NCBI GenBank assembly: GCA_041071465.1
Contig: CP163498.1
Span: 3,552,001 to 3,616,000 of the forward strand
Direction: 5' to 3'
Length of the DNA stretch: 64,000 bases
DNA from: Pseudomonas putida
GTDB taxonomy: Bacteria > Pseudomonadota > Gammaproteobacteria > Pseudomonadales > Pseudomonadaceae
Below are positions 1 to 7,440 of the stretch, one piece after another. Numbering within the stretch: position 1 is the stretch's first letter; each line of letters opens with the position of its first letter. Under the pieces are notes generated by a model. That model did no database searches and was not told the origin of the DNA. It was given only the letters and a program-made list of their open reading frames with translations. A program made the position numbers and the translations under genes.

Positions 1-1
1 T

Positions 2-547
2 GCACATTGGTTGACGGTGCCGGTGCTGGCCCTGCTTGCCAGCACATCAAGCTGGGCTGCCGATTGCCCGGCATTGTTGCAGGGTAGCCTGCCAGAGTTG
101 CGCGGCAAGGGGCAGGTCGAGCTGTGCGAGCGCTTTGCCGGCAAGCCGCTGGTGGTGGTGAACACCGCCAGCTATTGCGGTTTTGCCCCGCAATTCGAGG
201 GGCTTGAGGCGACGTACAAGGAATATCACGGGCAGGGCCTGGAAATGCTGGGCGTGCCGTCCAATGACTTCAAGCAGGAAGACGCCGATAGCGAAAAGAC
301 CGCCAAGGTTTGCTATGCCAACTATGGCGTTACCTTCACCATGACCAAGACGCAAGCTGTGCGGGGCAAGGATGCGATACCGCTGTTTGCGGAGCTGGCC
401 AGCCAGAGCAGTGCGCCGAAGTGGAATTTCTACAAGTATGTTGTCGATCGTAAGGGGAAGGTGATTGGTAACTTCTCCAGCCTGACCAAACCGGATGATC
501 CTGCGTTCCGTGCAGCCATCGAAAAGGCCATCGCTTCACAGCCGTAG
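2..547 (+). CDS. Exported glutathione peroxidase family protein (5' end outside window)
   Basis: Thiol peroxidase of the glutathione peroxidase family, which reduces hydrogen or organic peroxides; the N-terminal signal-like stretch ([14 protein letters not shown]) places it in the periplasm. The catalytic Cys lies in [11 protein letters not shown], the Gln region in [11 protein letters not shown], and the Trp/Asn in KWNFYKYV, in the family's order. The residue after the catalytic Cys region is atypical (CGFAPQ where many members have CGxTxQ). The frame is open to the left window edge; a TTG at 11 exists but would truncate the signal peptide, so the true start is probably just outside. No operon partner is visible. 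Confidence 0.85.
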   Translation, partial: AHWLTVPVLALLASTSSWAADCPALLQGSLPELRGKGQVELCERFAGKPLVVVNTASYCGFAPQFEGLEATYKEYHGQGLEMLGVPSNDFKQEDADSEKTAKVCYANYGVTFTMTKTQAVRGKDAIPLFAELASQSSAPKWNFYKYVVDRKGKVIGNFSSLTKPDDPAFRAAIEKAIASQP

Positions 548-559
548 CTGAAGTGCGTG

Positions 560-775
560 GTGGTTGGGTACATGACAACCTCCAAGATAGCGATGTAGGT
601 ATCGCTTCTTGGCGTCTGTTGTCACGGGGCAGGCCCACCAAAAAACGCTGCGCTCCCCTCATCCGGCCCAGCGCTTGACGGGCATCCATGCCCGTCACCT
701 CCCTCCGCAAGGCCTGCGTTCGGCCTCCTGAAGTCGCGAAGATCAAGATCAAGAGCCGGGCCGTGGTTGGGTGGG
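560..775. repeat. Probable dispersed intergenic repeat of the P. putida group
   Basis: The 230-base gap between the peroxidase and the DUF2798 gene holds no convincing gene. A minus-strand open frame through it reads LLILIFATSGGRTQALRREV and GMDARQALGRMRGAQRFL, phrases I recall as spurious translations of a dispersed intergenic repeat in P. putida-group genomes. The attribution is from memory and untested. Confidence 0.4.
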
Positions 776-1036
776 TTACTGTGCGTGCACCGTTATCGCC
801 ACCAATCGCACCACCACCGGCCTGACCACCAGCACACACAAAAACGCTACTGGCATCGCCAACTGATAAGCCTTGAGCACATTGCCCAGATACTCCGGTG
901 TCACCCCGGCATTAGCCGCGGTGATCACGAAGCACATCAACAGCGCCATGATCGATGACATGTAGAACGCGAAAACATAGGGCGTGGCGACCGGGTGCAA
1001 TTTGCGTCGGCTGCGCGACTGGGACAGGTTGCTCAT
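776..1036 (-). CDS. DUF2798 family small membrane protein
   Basis: An 86-residue inner-membrane protein with two predicted hydrophobic helices (YVFAFYMSSIMALLMCFVIT and a second one near the C-terminus, LAMPVAFLCVLVVRPVVV), matching the size and pattern of DUF2798. Function is unknown. The ATG at 1036 is chosen over an upstream in-frame start because an AGGAG lies 7 bases before it. It is divergent from a LysR regulator at 1151 with 114 bases between, an arrangement in which the LysR protein often controls its neighbour. Confidence 0.75.
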   Translation of the reverse strand: MSNLSQSRSRRKLHPVATPYVFAFYMSSIMALLMCFVITAANAGVTPEYLGNVLKAYQLAMPVAFLCVLVVRPVVVRLVAITVHAQ

Positions 1037-1111
1037 GCGAACTCCTGAAAGTTGAATGGAGGCGCAGGTTAGCAATGCTCCGGCACGTAACTGTAGACCC
1101 GCGCTATTGAG

Positions 1112-1125
1112 TTCTTTATAAAGAA
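1112..1125. promoter_or_regulatory. Palindrome in the DUF2798/LysR divergent promoter
   Basis: TTCTTTATAAAGAA is a perfect 14-base palindrome in the shared promoter region, 26 bases before the LysR start. LysR proteins commonly bind such dyads between divergent genes, so it is a plausible operator or may simply overlap a -10 region. Confidence 0.4.
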
Positions 1126-1150
1126 ATTCTTACGAATCAAAGAGCGTTTC

Positions 1151-2080
1151 ATGGACCTGCTCAACGCCATCCGCTGTTTCATCAAGGTGGTCGAGGCTGG
1201 CAGCATCGCCGCTGGTGCGCGTAATCTCGGCCTTAGCCCGGCAGCCGTCAGCCAGAACCTGGCGCGACTCGAAGGCCACCTGCGGGTACGCCTGCTCAGC
1301 CGCACCACACGCAGCATGGCCTTGACGCCTGCAGGCACCCAGTATTACGAGCGCGTGAAGCACATCGACCGTGACCTGGCCTTGGCCGAACAGGCGGTTA
1401 CAACCCCAGACAGCGAGCCCCAGGGGCGGCTGTGCATCGCCTCGACGTCCGCCTTTGGCCGACACGTGCTGGCGCCGCTGATACCCGCATTCAGTGCCCG
1501 ATATCCCCTACTTTCGATAGAGTTGATAACGACTGATCGCCGGGTAAACCATGCCCGTGAAGACATCGACGTAAGCCTGCGCATTGCCCCGCAACTGGAA
1601 GACCAACTGCTGGCCCGGCACATTGCCCGCATCCCGTTCATTTGCTGTGCCTCACCCGGATACCTGCACAGCGCAGGTGTACCCGCTACGCCCGAGTCAT
1701 TGCTCACTCACCGGTGTCTGGTGTTTCGCTACCCGGTGGATGGGCGGTTTCTGCGCTGGGGCTTCGTGCGCGACGGGCTGCGTTTTGACGCGGAGTTCGG
1801 CAGCGTATTGATCAGTGACGATATCGATGCCCTGACCCAAATGGCACTGCATGATGGTGGCATCGCCCGCCTGGCCGAGTTCATTGTCCGGCCTCACCTC
1901 GCCTCCGGTGCGCTCGTACCGCTTTTCGAATTCAGCGACAGCGGCCAGGCCTATGCCCAGACCGAGCCGATGGATATCTACCTGTGCCTGGCCGACCGCT
2001 TTGCCATGACCACCAAAGTGCGGGTGTTCATGGACTACCTGCGCGACTGTCTGGGGGCTCGCTGTCAGGTGCAGGCATGA
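1151..2080 (+). CDS. LysR family transcriptional regulator
   Basis: A 309-residue LysR regulator: winged HTH at about residues 1-60 (GSIAAGARNLGLSPAAVSQN, then LARLEGHLRVRLLSRTTRSM) and an effector-binding domain from about 90 to 295. The 'CrgA/DsdC-like' subgroup has this RTTRxxxLTxxG signature after the HTH. Effector unknown. It is divergent from the DUF2798 gene and followed by a terminator shared with fadL. The start is the ATG 26 bases after the palindrome. Confidence 0.9.
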   Translation: MDLLNAIRCFIKVVEAGSIAAGARNLGLSPAAVSQNLARLEGHLRVRLLSRTTRSMALTPAGTQYYERVKHIDRDLALAEQAVTTPDSEPQGRLCIASTSAFGRHVLAPLIPAFSARYPLLSIELITTDRRVNHAREDIDVSLRIAPQLEDQLLARHIARIPFICCASPGYLHSAGVPATPESLLTHRCLVFRYPVDGRFLRWGFVRDGLRFDAEFGSVLISDDIDALTQMALHDGGIARLAEFIVRPHLASGALVPLFEFSDSGQAYAQTEPMDIYLCLADRFAMTTKVRVFMDYLRDCLGARCQVQA

Positions 2081-2110
2081 AAAAACCGCCACGAGGGCGG
2101 TTTTTCATGT
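2076..2110. terminator. Bidirectional terminator between the LysR gene and fadL
   Basis: AAAAACCGCC-ACGA-GGGCGGTTTTT forms a GC-rich stem flanked by A and T runs, so it can end transcription from both converging genes. Confidence 0.85.
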
Positions 2111-2122
2111 GACGCGTACGAA

Positions 2123-3388
2123 TCAGAAGCGGTAGGTGAGGGATGCACCGATACCGTGAGCGCTGTTCTCGTACTTGGCCTGGTAGCTGCCCTTGGTCGC
2201 GCTGACCTGGTTGACCTTGGTGTCCTCCTCCCACAGGTAGGAGTAGGCAACGTCGATGGTCATGTCGTCGCTCGGGCTCCAGCCAGCACCCACGCTGAAC
2301 ACTTTACGGTCGCCAGTCGGGATGCGTGGCGAGCGGTCGTGGTTGTTGGTTGGCGACTGGTCGACGGTGAAGCCGGTGCGCAGCACCCACTCCTTGTTGA
2401 CCTTGTACGATGCACCAATGGCGTGAGCCCAGGTGTCATGCCAGTTCTGTTCCTCGGTAATGGTCTGGAACGCCGAGCCTGCCAGCGGTGCGGGGACATC
2501 GTTCTGCACGGTGATGTCTTTCAGGCGGCTCCAGCGCGTCCAGGTGCTACCTGCGTACAGGGTCCACTGGTCGTCCAGCTCATGGGTAACCGAGAGGTCG
2601 ACGGACTCAGGCGTTTTGATCTTCAAGCTGGCGTCGAACTTGTTGCCGTTGAATGGCCCGATCAGCGGGGTGCTGACGCGGGTCTTGCCCTCGAGCTTGT
2701 AGTCCACCATCGAGTGATAGGTCAGGCCGACGCGGGTACGGTCGGTGGCCTGTACCAGAACGCCGATGTTGTAGCCAACGGCGGTATCGTCACCCTTGAT
2801 CTTTACTTCGCCGTCGTTGCGGCCTGGGGTGAACGGGTTGATCAGGCTCGAGCCCAGCTCACCCTTGATGCGGTTGATGGTAGGACCGAAACCGATAGAT
2901 ACCTTGTCGTTGAAGGCGTAGCTGACGGTCGGCTGGAAGGTGACTACCTCGACGTGGCTCTTCTTGCCCCAGTAACGTGCGGCATCATCGCTGCCGTAGT
3001 CGGTTACCAGGCCGAAGGGTACATAGACACCGAAGCCGACGCTCCAGTGGTCATCGATTGGCTTGACGTAGTAACCCATGGGTACGCCAACGAAAGGCAC
3101 CATGTCACCATCGGTTTCCCCCCCGAGGTTGCTGCCCGGGCCCGAGATATCGGACTTGGCGATGACGGCAGCGCCGCCCACGGTGAATTGTTCGCGTTTG
3201 AGGCGGGACATGCCTGCAGGGTTGCCAAACACGGTGCTGGCATCATCGGCAGAAGAAGAACGTCCCGCGAAACCTGTCCCCATGCTGCTGATGCTCTGTT
3301 CGTTGAGCGCAAAGCCGCTGGCGAGCAGTTGGCTGGATGCAAGAGCAACGGCAACGCCGAGGGAGGTTTTGAGCATTACTTTTTTCAT
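2123..3388 (-). CDS. fadL: Long-chain fatty acid outer membrane transporter FadL
   Basis: A 421-residue outer-membrane beta-barrel of the FadL/TodX family that lets long-chain fatty acids or hydrophobic compounds cross the outer membrane. A signal peptide (MKKVMLKTSLGVAVALASSQ...LLASG) is followed by the N-terminal hatch segment with GFAGRSSSADDASTVFGNPAGM, which contains the conserved NPA motif. The C-terminus ends in an aromatic residue (LTYRF), as expected for BAM-inserted porins. It is monocistronic, with the shared terminator at its 3' end. No obvious PsrA/FadR-type operator was found by eye in the 150 bases upstream. Confidence 0.93.
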   Translation of the reverse strand: MKKVMLKTSLGVAVALASSQLLASGFALNEQSISSMGTGFAGRSSSADDASTVFGNPAGMSRLKREQFTVGGAAVIAKSDISGPGSNLGGETDGDMVPFVGVPMGYYVKPIDDHWSVGFGVYVPFGLVTDYGSDDAARYWGKKSHVEVVTFQPTVSYAFNDKVSIGFGPTINRIKGELGSSLINPFTPGRNDGEVKIKGDDTAVGYNIGVLVQATDRTRVGLTYHSMVDYKLEGKTRVSTPLIGPFNGNKFDASLKIKTPESVDLSVTHELDDQWTLYAGSTWTRWSRLKDITVQNDVPAPLAGSAFQTITEEQNWHDTWAHAIGASYKVNKEWVLRTGFTVDQSPTNNHDRSPRIPTGDRKVFSVGAGWSPSDDMTIDVAYSYLWEEDTKVNQVSATKGSYQAKYENSAHGIGASLTYRF

Positions 3389-3535
3389 TATTAGAAAACT
3401 CCTTGGGATCTCCGGGGCGAAAAGCTACCAACAAATCACGCGCCGCGCTATAGGCTCAATCGCAGGAGTTAGAGCGGTTTTGTAGGACAATCCGACCAAA
3501 ATTCCCTTTTTTCCGGTTCAGTTGTAGGACGTGTC

Positions 3536-4018
3536 TCAAGATGCCTGTGGCAATTTCTGATCTATGCAGGCATGCCAGGCATGGGTGAAGTCGCGCAGGC
3601 GGCCTTGAGGGTTGAAAATTTGGCGCCAGATCCGCGCCAGTGCAAGCAAGTCGTCAGCGGCAGGGAGTGGGGTGGCCTGCTCTTCGATGAGCATCCAGGC
3701 AATCGCAGTGGAATAGCGCAGGTTGACGGTGAGCTCCAAGTGCGGGCCACCCAGGAAGGCGTGTTGGCTGGCCAGGCCGCGGATCAGGCTGGCGAGGTCG
3801 GGGTCACGGGCTAGATAATCGTCCCAGAGCGCCTGGTGACGATGTTCGCCAATACGGTAGAGGCCGTGGCCGCGCCGGTCATGCAAGGCTGAGCCGAGTG
3901 CCGACTGGCTGGCGGCGATGCCCAGCAGCAAGGCTTCGGCGCTGGCGCAGTGACGGTTCAGGTAGACCAGGGTGGGTCGGATCACATACAGACACAATTC
4001 ATTCGCCGCGATACCCAT
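3536..4018 (-). CDS. Conserved hypothetical protein, possibly phage-structural-like
   Basis: A 160-residue soluble protein beginning MGIAANELCLYVIRPTLVYL. It has the look of a family shared by pseudomonads and some of their phages (the phrases GLYRI...H..VWD and GLASQHAFLGGPHLELTVNLRYATAIAW-like), but I cannot assign a function. The start at 4018 has GAGGG upstream; an upstream ATG at 4102 lacks a site. No other phage genes are nearby, so this looks like a domesticated or independent gene. Confidence 0.7.
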   Translation of the reverse strand: MGIAANELCLYVIRPTLVYLNRHCASAEALLLGIAASQSALGSALHDRRGHGLYRIGEHRHQALWDDYLARDPDLASLIRGLASQHAFLGGPHLELTVNLRYSTAIAWMLIEEQATPLPAADDLLALARIWRQIFNPQGRLRDFTHAWHACIDQKLPQAS

Positions 4019-4163
4019 GATGCCCTCGAGCAGGTAAGGGCCGGACGGGCGCTGGAGCTTGGCAGCTGGTGAATGATCAGGCCCGCCGGAAGCGGCAAGC
4101 ACCGCTCGAGTTGAAGTGTAGTGTGATAATCGTGGTGTAAAGAGCTGTTTTTAAATCGATTGC

Positions 4164-4219
4164 TGCCTGACGTTCCACGCTATATGCCCTAAGGCAATTA
4201 CGCCAAGAACGTTCAGGCA
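4164..4219. repeat. Near-perfect inverted repeat between two minus-strand genes
   Basis: TGCCTGACGTTC (4164-4175) and GAACGTTCAGGCA (4207-4219) are complementary apart from one extra T, with a short GCCCTAAGGC hairpin between them. It could be a transcript-end structure for the gene at 4268-4492 or an operator; it lacks a clear T run. Confidence 0.45.
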
Positions 4220-4267
4220 GGCTTGCGACTCGATGATTCAGCGCTTGAATGACGCGGTATTCGCCGC

Positions 4268-4492
4268 TCACGCGGTGAGCGACTGGCGAGTCCGGGCGAT
4301 CACTGCCTGCAGCGGTTCATTGCGGCTGTACTGTTCGGGGTACAGGCGCTCGGTGTGGCAGGCAACGCCGTGTTCGTCTACCAGGGTAAAGCTGAAGCTG
4401 CCCTTGCGTGGGGCAACGATAAGGCACTTCAACGGCGAGAAGGCCTGGGAGAGGGTGCCAATGGCAGCCTGAATTTGATGATGAGTTTGCAT
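4268..4492 (-). CDS. Small DUF3509-like protein
   Basis: A 74-residue protein (MQTHHQIQAAIGTLSQAFSP...) with the beta-rich pattern KGSFSFTLVDEHGVACHTER followed by a C-terminal helix, resembling the Pseudomonas-specific DUF3509 family. Function unknown. The open frame continues upstream, but the ATG at 4492 fits the family's usual N-terminus. Family assignment is by recall of the pattern and is moderate. Confidence 0.6.
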   Translation of the reverse strand: MQTHHQIQAAIGTLSQAFSPLKCLIVAPRKGSFSFTLVDEHGVACHTERLYPEQYSRNEPLQAVIARTRQSLTA

Positions 4493-5441
4493 ATTGTTGG
4501 AGGTTCCTGCTTTAAACACGGGGATATGATCCGTGCATGATAGAAACGTTCCAGTGACGCCTTTATTAAGGGACGAACGAACCTGACTGGAACAGGGCAG
4601 CCAGAGGGGGCGCAATCAAATGTGGGCGCTTGGGCTGACTGGTAGGTACTTCGGAAGGCAGGCAGCACGCCGGGGCCAAGGTTCTAGGCCGTCGGGGTGG
4701 GATCCTGATCAATCTGTCATGTGATTCGTGCTTGAACAGCGCAAGGCTGGCGACAGAATCATTGAATGGGCCGGTCCTGGTTTCAGCAGGGTCGCTCTTG
4801 GGGGAGCGGTTCTGCAAGGACGCTTGTGGCCAGAATTGACTTTCAGCTTGGTACTAACGAGGCGCACCTTACCGCAAGTGCACAGGTATAGCAAGCACTA
4901 CGTTTGTTCAGGTGAGCCGCGCAGTATGGCGCGAATTCTCGCTGCTGTGAAGAGGGGGCAAATGGCCCGTATGCGGGCCGATGTGCCCTTTTCGTGCACT
5001 CAATTGGAGGGTTATGGTGCACTTGTTCACATTCGGGGCATCCTCTGTAACAGCCTGGCAACAGGCTTCGAGAACCTCGCCAATGACTTGACTGCATGGT
5101 TAAGTCAATGAAAAAAAACACTATTTTTAGCTGGTGAAAAAATCGTCAGTTTGAGCAAAGCCCCCAATTTACGGGGGTTTGCGGGGAATAGGAGAGGGTT
5201 GTCCACCGAGTTATCCACAGGAACTGTGGATTGTCCCGGGCGCTTGCTCTAGCACGGGCGTGCCAGCAATAGAAGGAACTGTCCGACAATCGACATGCCC
5301 CGACAGACCGGGTGGTCACCCTCCTGAAAACGTCAAGAAAAGATCATTGAAATTTTTTTTCAATCCTCCAGAAATCGACAGGTCAGGGTGAAAAAAAAAG
5401 AGTAGAGTGGCGCGCCTTTCGAGTTGCCAAACCTGTTGCTC
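4493..5441. other. Gene-poor 950-base interval
   Basis: No gene can be firmly supported here. One plus-strand frame, 4926-5111 (MARILAAVKRGQMARMRADV...), is open for 61 codons but has codon use unlike its neighbours (many A/T third positions), no clear ribosome site and no family I recognise. The interval is richer in A+T than the flanks. It also holds the CCCCC/GGGGG hairpin near 5161-5177 (followed by TTT) and the DnaA-box-like inverted pair at 5211-5231. Confidence 0.6.
5211..5231. promoter_or_regulatory. DnaA-box-like inverted pair
   Basis: TTATCCACA at 5211-5219 is a perfect match to the DnaA-box consensus. ATCCACAG and CTGTGGAT form an 8-base inverted repeat around a GAA spacer. The pair lies 210 bases upstream of the Sel1-type gene. 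No origin genes are nearby, so a regulatory or titration role, or chance, is more likely than replication. Confidence 0.5.
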
Positions 5442-5861
5442 ATGAAGTTCCGCGGTAAACACCTCGCCAGCCCCGCTGCATCGACACCTGCGCCTCCCGC
5501 CAAACGCTTTTCCCTGAAAGTGGCCTTGTGGCTGCTCGACAGCCCGCGCCTGGGCGACAAGCCCCAGGTCAAGCATCTGGCCGGGCGCCTGTTGAAGCAG
5601 CCAGCGCGCCAGGGCGTGGTGGTGGCGCAAAGCCGCTTGGGGCAGATGCTGTGCCGCGATTGTGGCAACGCCCGCGACCGGCGCATTGGCCATGAGCTGC
5701 TGCGCCAGGCCGCCCGTGCAGGGGATCGGCGGGCGCAATTGGAGTACGCGCGGCAGTGCCAGCATAACGAGCCTGAGCAGGCGCGCTATTGGCTGGAGCT
5801 TGCGGCAGGGCAGGGGTCGCAGGAAGCGCGGCGGCTGTTGCGGCAGTGGTTTCCTGGCTGA
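5442..5861 (+). CDS. Sel1-type repeat protein
   Basis: A 139-residue protein (MKFRGKHLASPAAS...) with a basic, Pro/Ala-rich N-terminus and a C-terminal helical part. The C-terminal part carries one to two Sel1-like repeats (RIGHELLRQAARAGDRRAQL..., EPEQARYWLELAAGQGSQEA). Sel1 repeats mediate protein-protein contacts; no partner is evident. The start is the ATG at 5442; an earlier GTG-type start would add only six residues. rmuC follows after 91 bases on the same strand. Confidence 0.75.
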   Translation: MKFRGKHLASPAASTPAPPAKRFSLKVALWLLDSPRLGDKPQVKHLAGRLLKQPARQGVVVAQSRLGQMLCRDCGNARDRRIGHELLRQAARAGDRRAQLEYARQCQHNEPEQARYWLELAAGQGSQEARRLLRQWFPG

Positions 5862-5952
5862 GGTGTGCTGACCCCGAACAGGCCCGCACAGGCAACACAG
5901 TGCTCAGGCTGATAAGCTGCGCATCAATCGTCCAGGATCTTTCGGGGTAAGC

Positions 5953-7440
5953 ATGACAGTGGATCTGGCCAGCATTCTGCTGGGCTTGGTGGCAGGCGCT
6001 TTACCCTGCCTGGGGTGGGTCATGCAGGTGCAGCGCCGCCAGGGCGCGCGGCAAGGTGAGCAGGCTTTGCTCGAAGAGCGTCTGAACGCCGCCCAACTGG
6101 CTCAGGCCGGCTTGCAGGCGCAATTGGACGCCAGCCGCGACGAAGTCAGCGACCTCAGCGAAGCGAACACCGTCAAGCAGACCCAGCTGGCCGCCCAGGG
6201 CCGCGAGCTTGAGCTGCTGCAGATAGACCGCGACAACGCCCGTGACGCAGCTCACGCCTGGCACCTTGAACGTGCCAACCGTGAAGCCGAACTGCGCCGG
6301 CTGGAAGCGCAAACCGCCCGCCTTGAGGCCGAACTGCGTGAGCAGCAGGAAAGCCACCAGCAGCGTCTGGAAGACCTGCAGGAGGCCCGTGACACGCTGC
6401 GCGCCCAGTTCGCCGACATGGCCACCAAAATTTTCGACGAGCGCGAGCAGCGCTTCGCCCAGACCAGCCAGCAGCACCTCGGGCAGTTGCTCGACCCGCT
6501 CAAGGAGCGTATCCAGTCCTTCGAAAAACGCGTGGAGGAAAGCTACCAGCAAGAAGCCCGCGAGCGCTTCTCGCTGGGCAAGGAGCTGGAACGACTGCAA
6601 CAGCTCAACTTGCGCCTCTCCGACGAAGCCACCAACCTCACGCAAGCCCTGAAGGGCCAGAAAACCCAGGGTAACTGGGGCGAGCTGATCCTCGAGCGGG
6701 TGCTGGAGCATGCTGGCCTGGAAAAAGGCCGTGAATACCAGACCCAGGTCAGCCTCAAGAGCGCCGATGGCGAGCGCTTCCAGCCCGATGTGCTGATCAT
6801 GCTGCCTGGCGACAAGCAGGTGGTGGTGGACGCCAAGGTCAGCCTTACCGCGTACCAGCAGTTCGTTGCCGGCAATGACGAGGCCGCGCTCAAACAGCAC
6901 GTGCAGTCGCTGCGCAGCCACGTCAAAGGGTTGTCGAGCAAGGACTACAACCGCCTCGAAGGCCTGCACAGCCTGGATTTCGTGCTGCTGTTCGTACCCA
7001 TCGAGGCGGCCTTCTCGGCAGCCCTGCAGGCCGAGCCGAACTTGTTCCAGGAAGCCTTCGACCGGCAGATCGTGATCGTCAGCCCCACCACGTTGCTCGC
7101 CACCCTGCGGGTGATCGACAGCTTGTGGAAGCAGGAACGCCAGGGCCAGAACGCCCGCGAGATCGCCGAGCGCGCCGGTTGGCTGTACGACAAGTTCGTG
7201 CTGTTCATCCAGGACCTGGACGAATTGGGCAACCGCCTGCAGCAGGTGGACAAGGCCTATGCCGCCGCCCGCAATAAACTGTGCGAAGGGCGTGGCAACC
7301 TGGTCAGCCGCAGCGAACAGCTGAAGTTGCTGGGCGCCCGGGCCAGCAAGAGCCTGCCGGCAGACCTGCTGGAGCGGGCGCTGTCCGACGAGGCACTGCC
7401 TGACGAGGCGGTTACTGAACCAGGCTCAGATGGCGATTGA
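5953..7440 (+). CDS. rmuC: DNA recombination protein RmuC
   Basis: A 495-residue RmuC family protein, implicated in limiting inversions at short inverted repeats. One N-terminal membrane helix (ASILLGLVAGALPCLGWVMQ) is followed by a long coiled coil (about 30-230, rich in Glu, Gln, Leu and Arg) and the RmuC nuclease-like core. The core includes GNWGELILERVLEHAGL, DVLIMLPGDKQVVVDAKVSL and the PTTLLATLRVI segment. The start ATG at 5953 has GGGGTAA upstream. Its last 29 bases overlap the 3' end of the convergent sensor kinase gene. Confidence 0.95.
   Translation: MTVDLASILLGLVAGALPCLGWVMQVQRRQGARQGEQALLEERLNAAQLAQAGLQAQLDASRDEVSDLSEANTVKQTQLAAQGRELELLQIDRDNARDAAHAWHLERANREAELRRLEAQTARLEAELREQQESHQQRLEDLQEARDTLRAQFADMATKIFDEREQRFAQTSQQHLGQLLDPLKERIQSFEKRVEESYQQEARERFSLGKELERLQQLNLRLSDEATNLTQALKGQKTQGNWGELILERVLEHAGLEKGREYQTQVSLKSADGERFQPDVLIMLPGDKQVVVDAKVSLTAYQQFVAGNDEAALKQHVQSLRSHVKGLSSKDYNRLEGLHSLDFVLLFVPIEAAFSAALQAEPNLFQEAFDRQIVIVSPTTLLATLRVIDSLWKQERQGQNAREIAERAGWLYDKFVLFIQDLDELGNRLQQVDKAYAAARNKLCEGRGNLVSRSEQLKLLGARASKSLPADLLERALSDEALPDEAVTEPGSDGD

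Noticed and set aside
336..839. 167-codon minus-strand frame
   Set aside because: Overlaps the ends of two better supported genes and reads like translated repeat; treated as a repeat instead.
2156..3394. 412-codon plus-strand frame
   Set aside because: Antisense to fadL, which has signal peptide, NPA motif and C-terminal Phe.
3536..4018. Prophage remnant
   Set aside because: One phage-like hypothetical without integrase, attachment repeats or other phage genes is not enough.
4926..5111. Possible 61-residue gene
   Set aside because: No ribosome site, atypical codon use and no recognised family; left as part of the gene-poor interval.
5211..5231. Replication origin
   Set aside because: Only one DnaA-box pair, no AT-rich unwinding region and no dnaA, dnaN, rep or par genes nearby.
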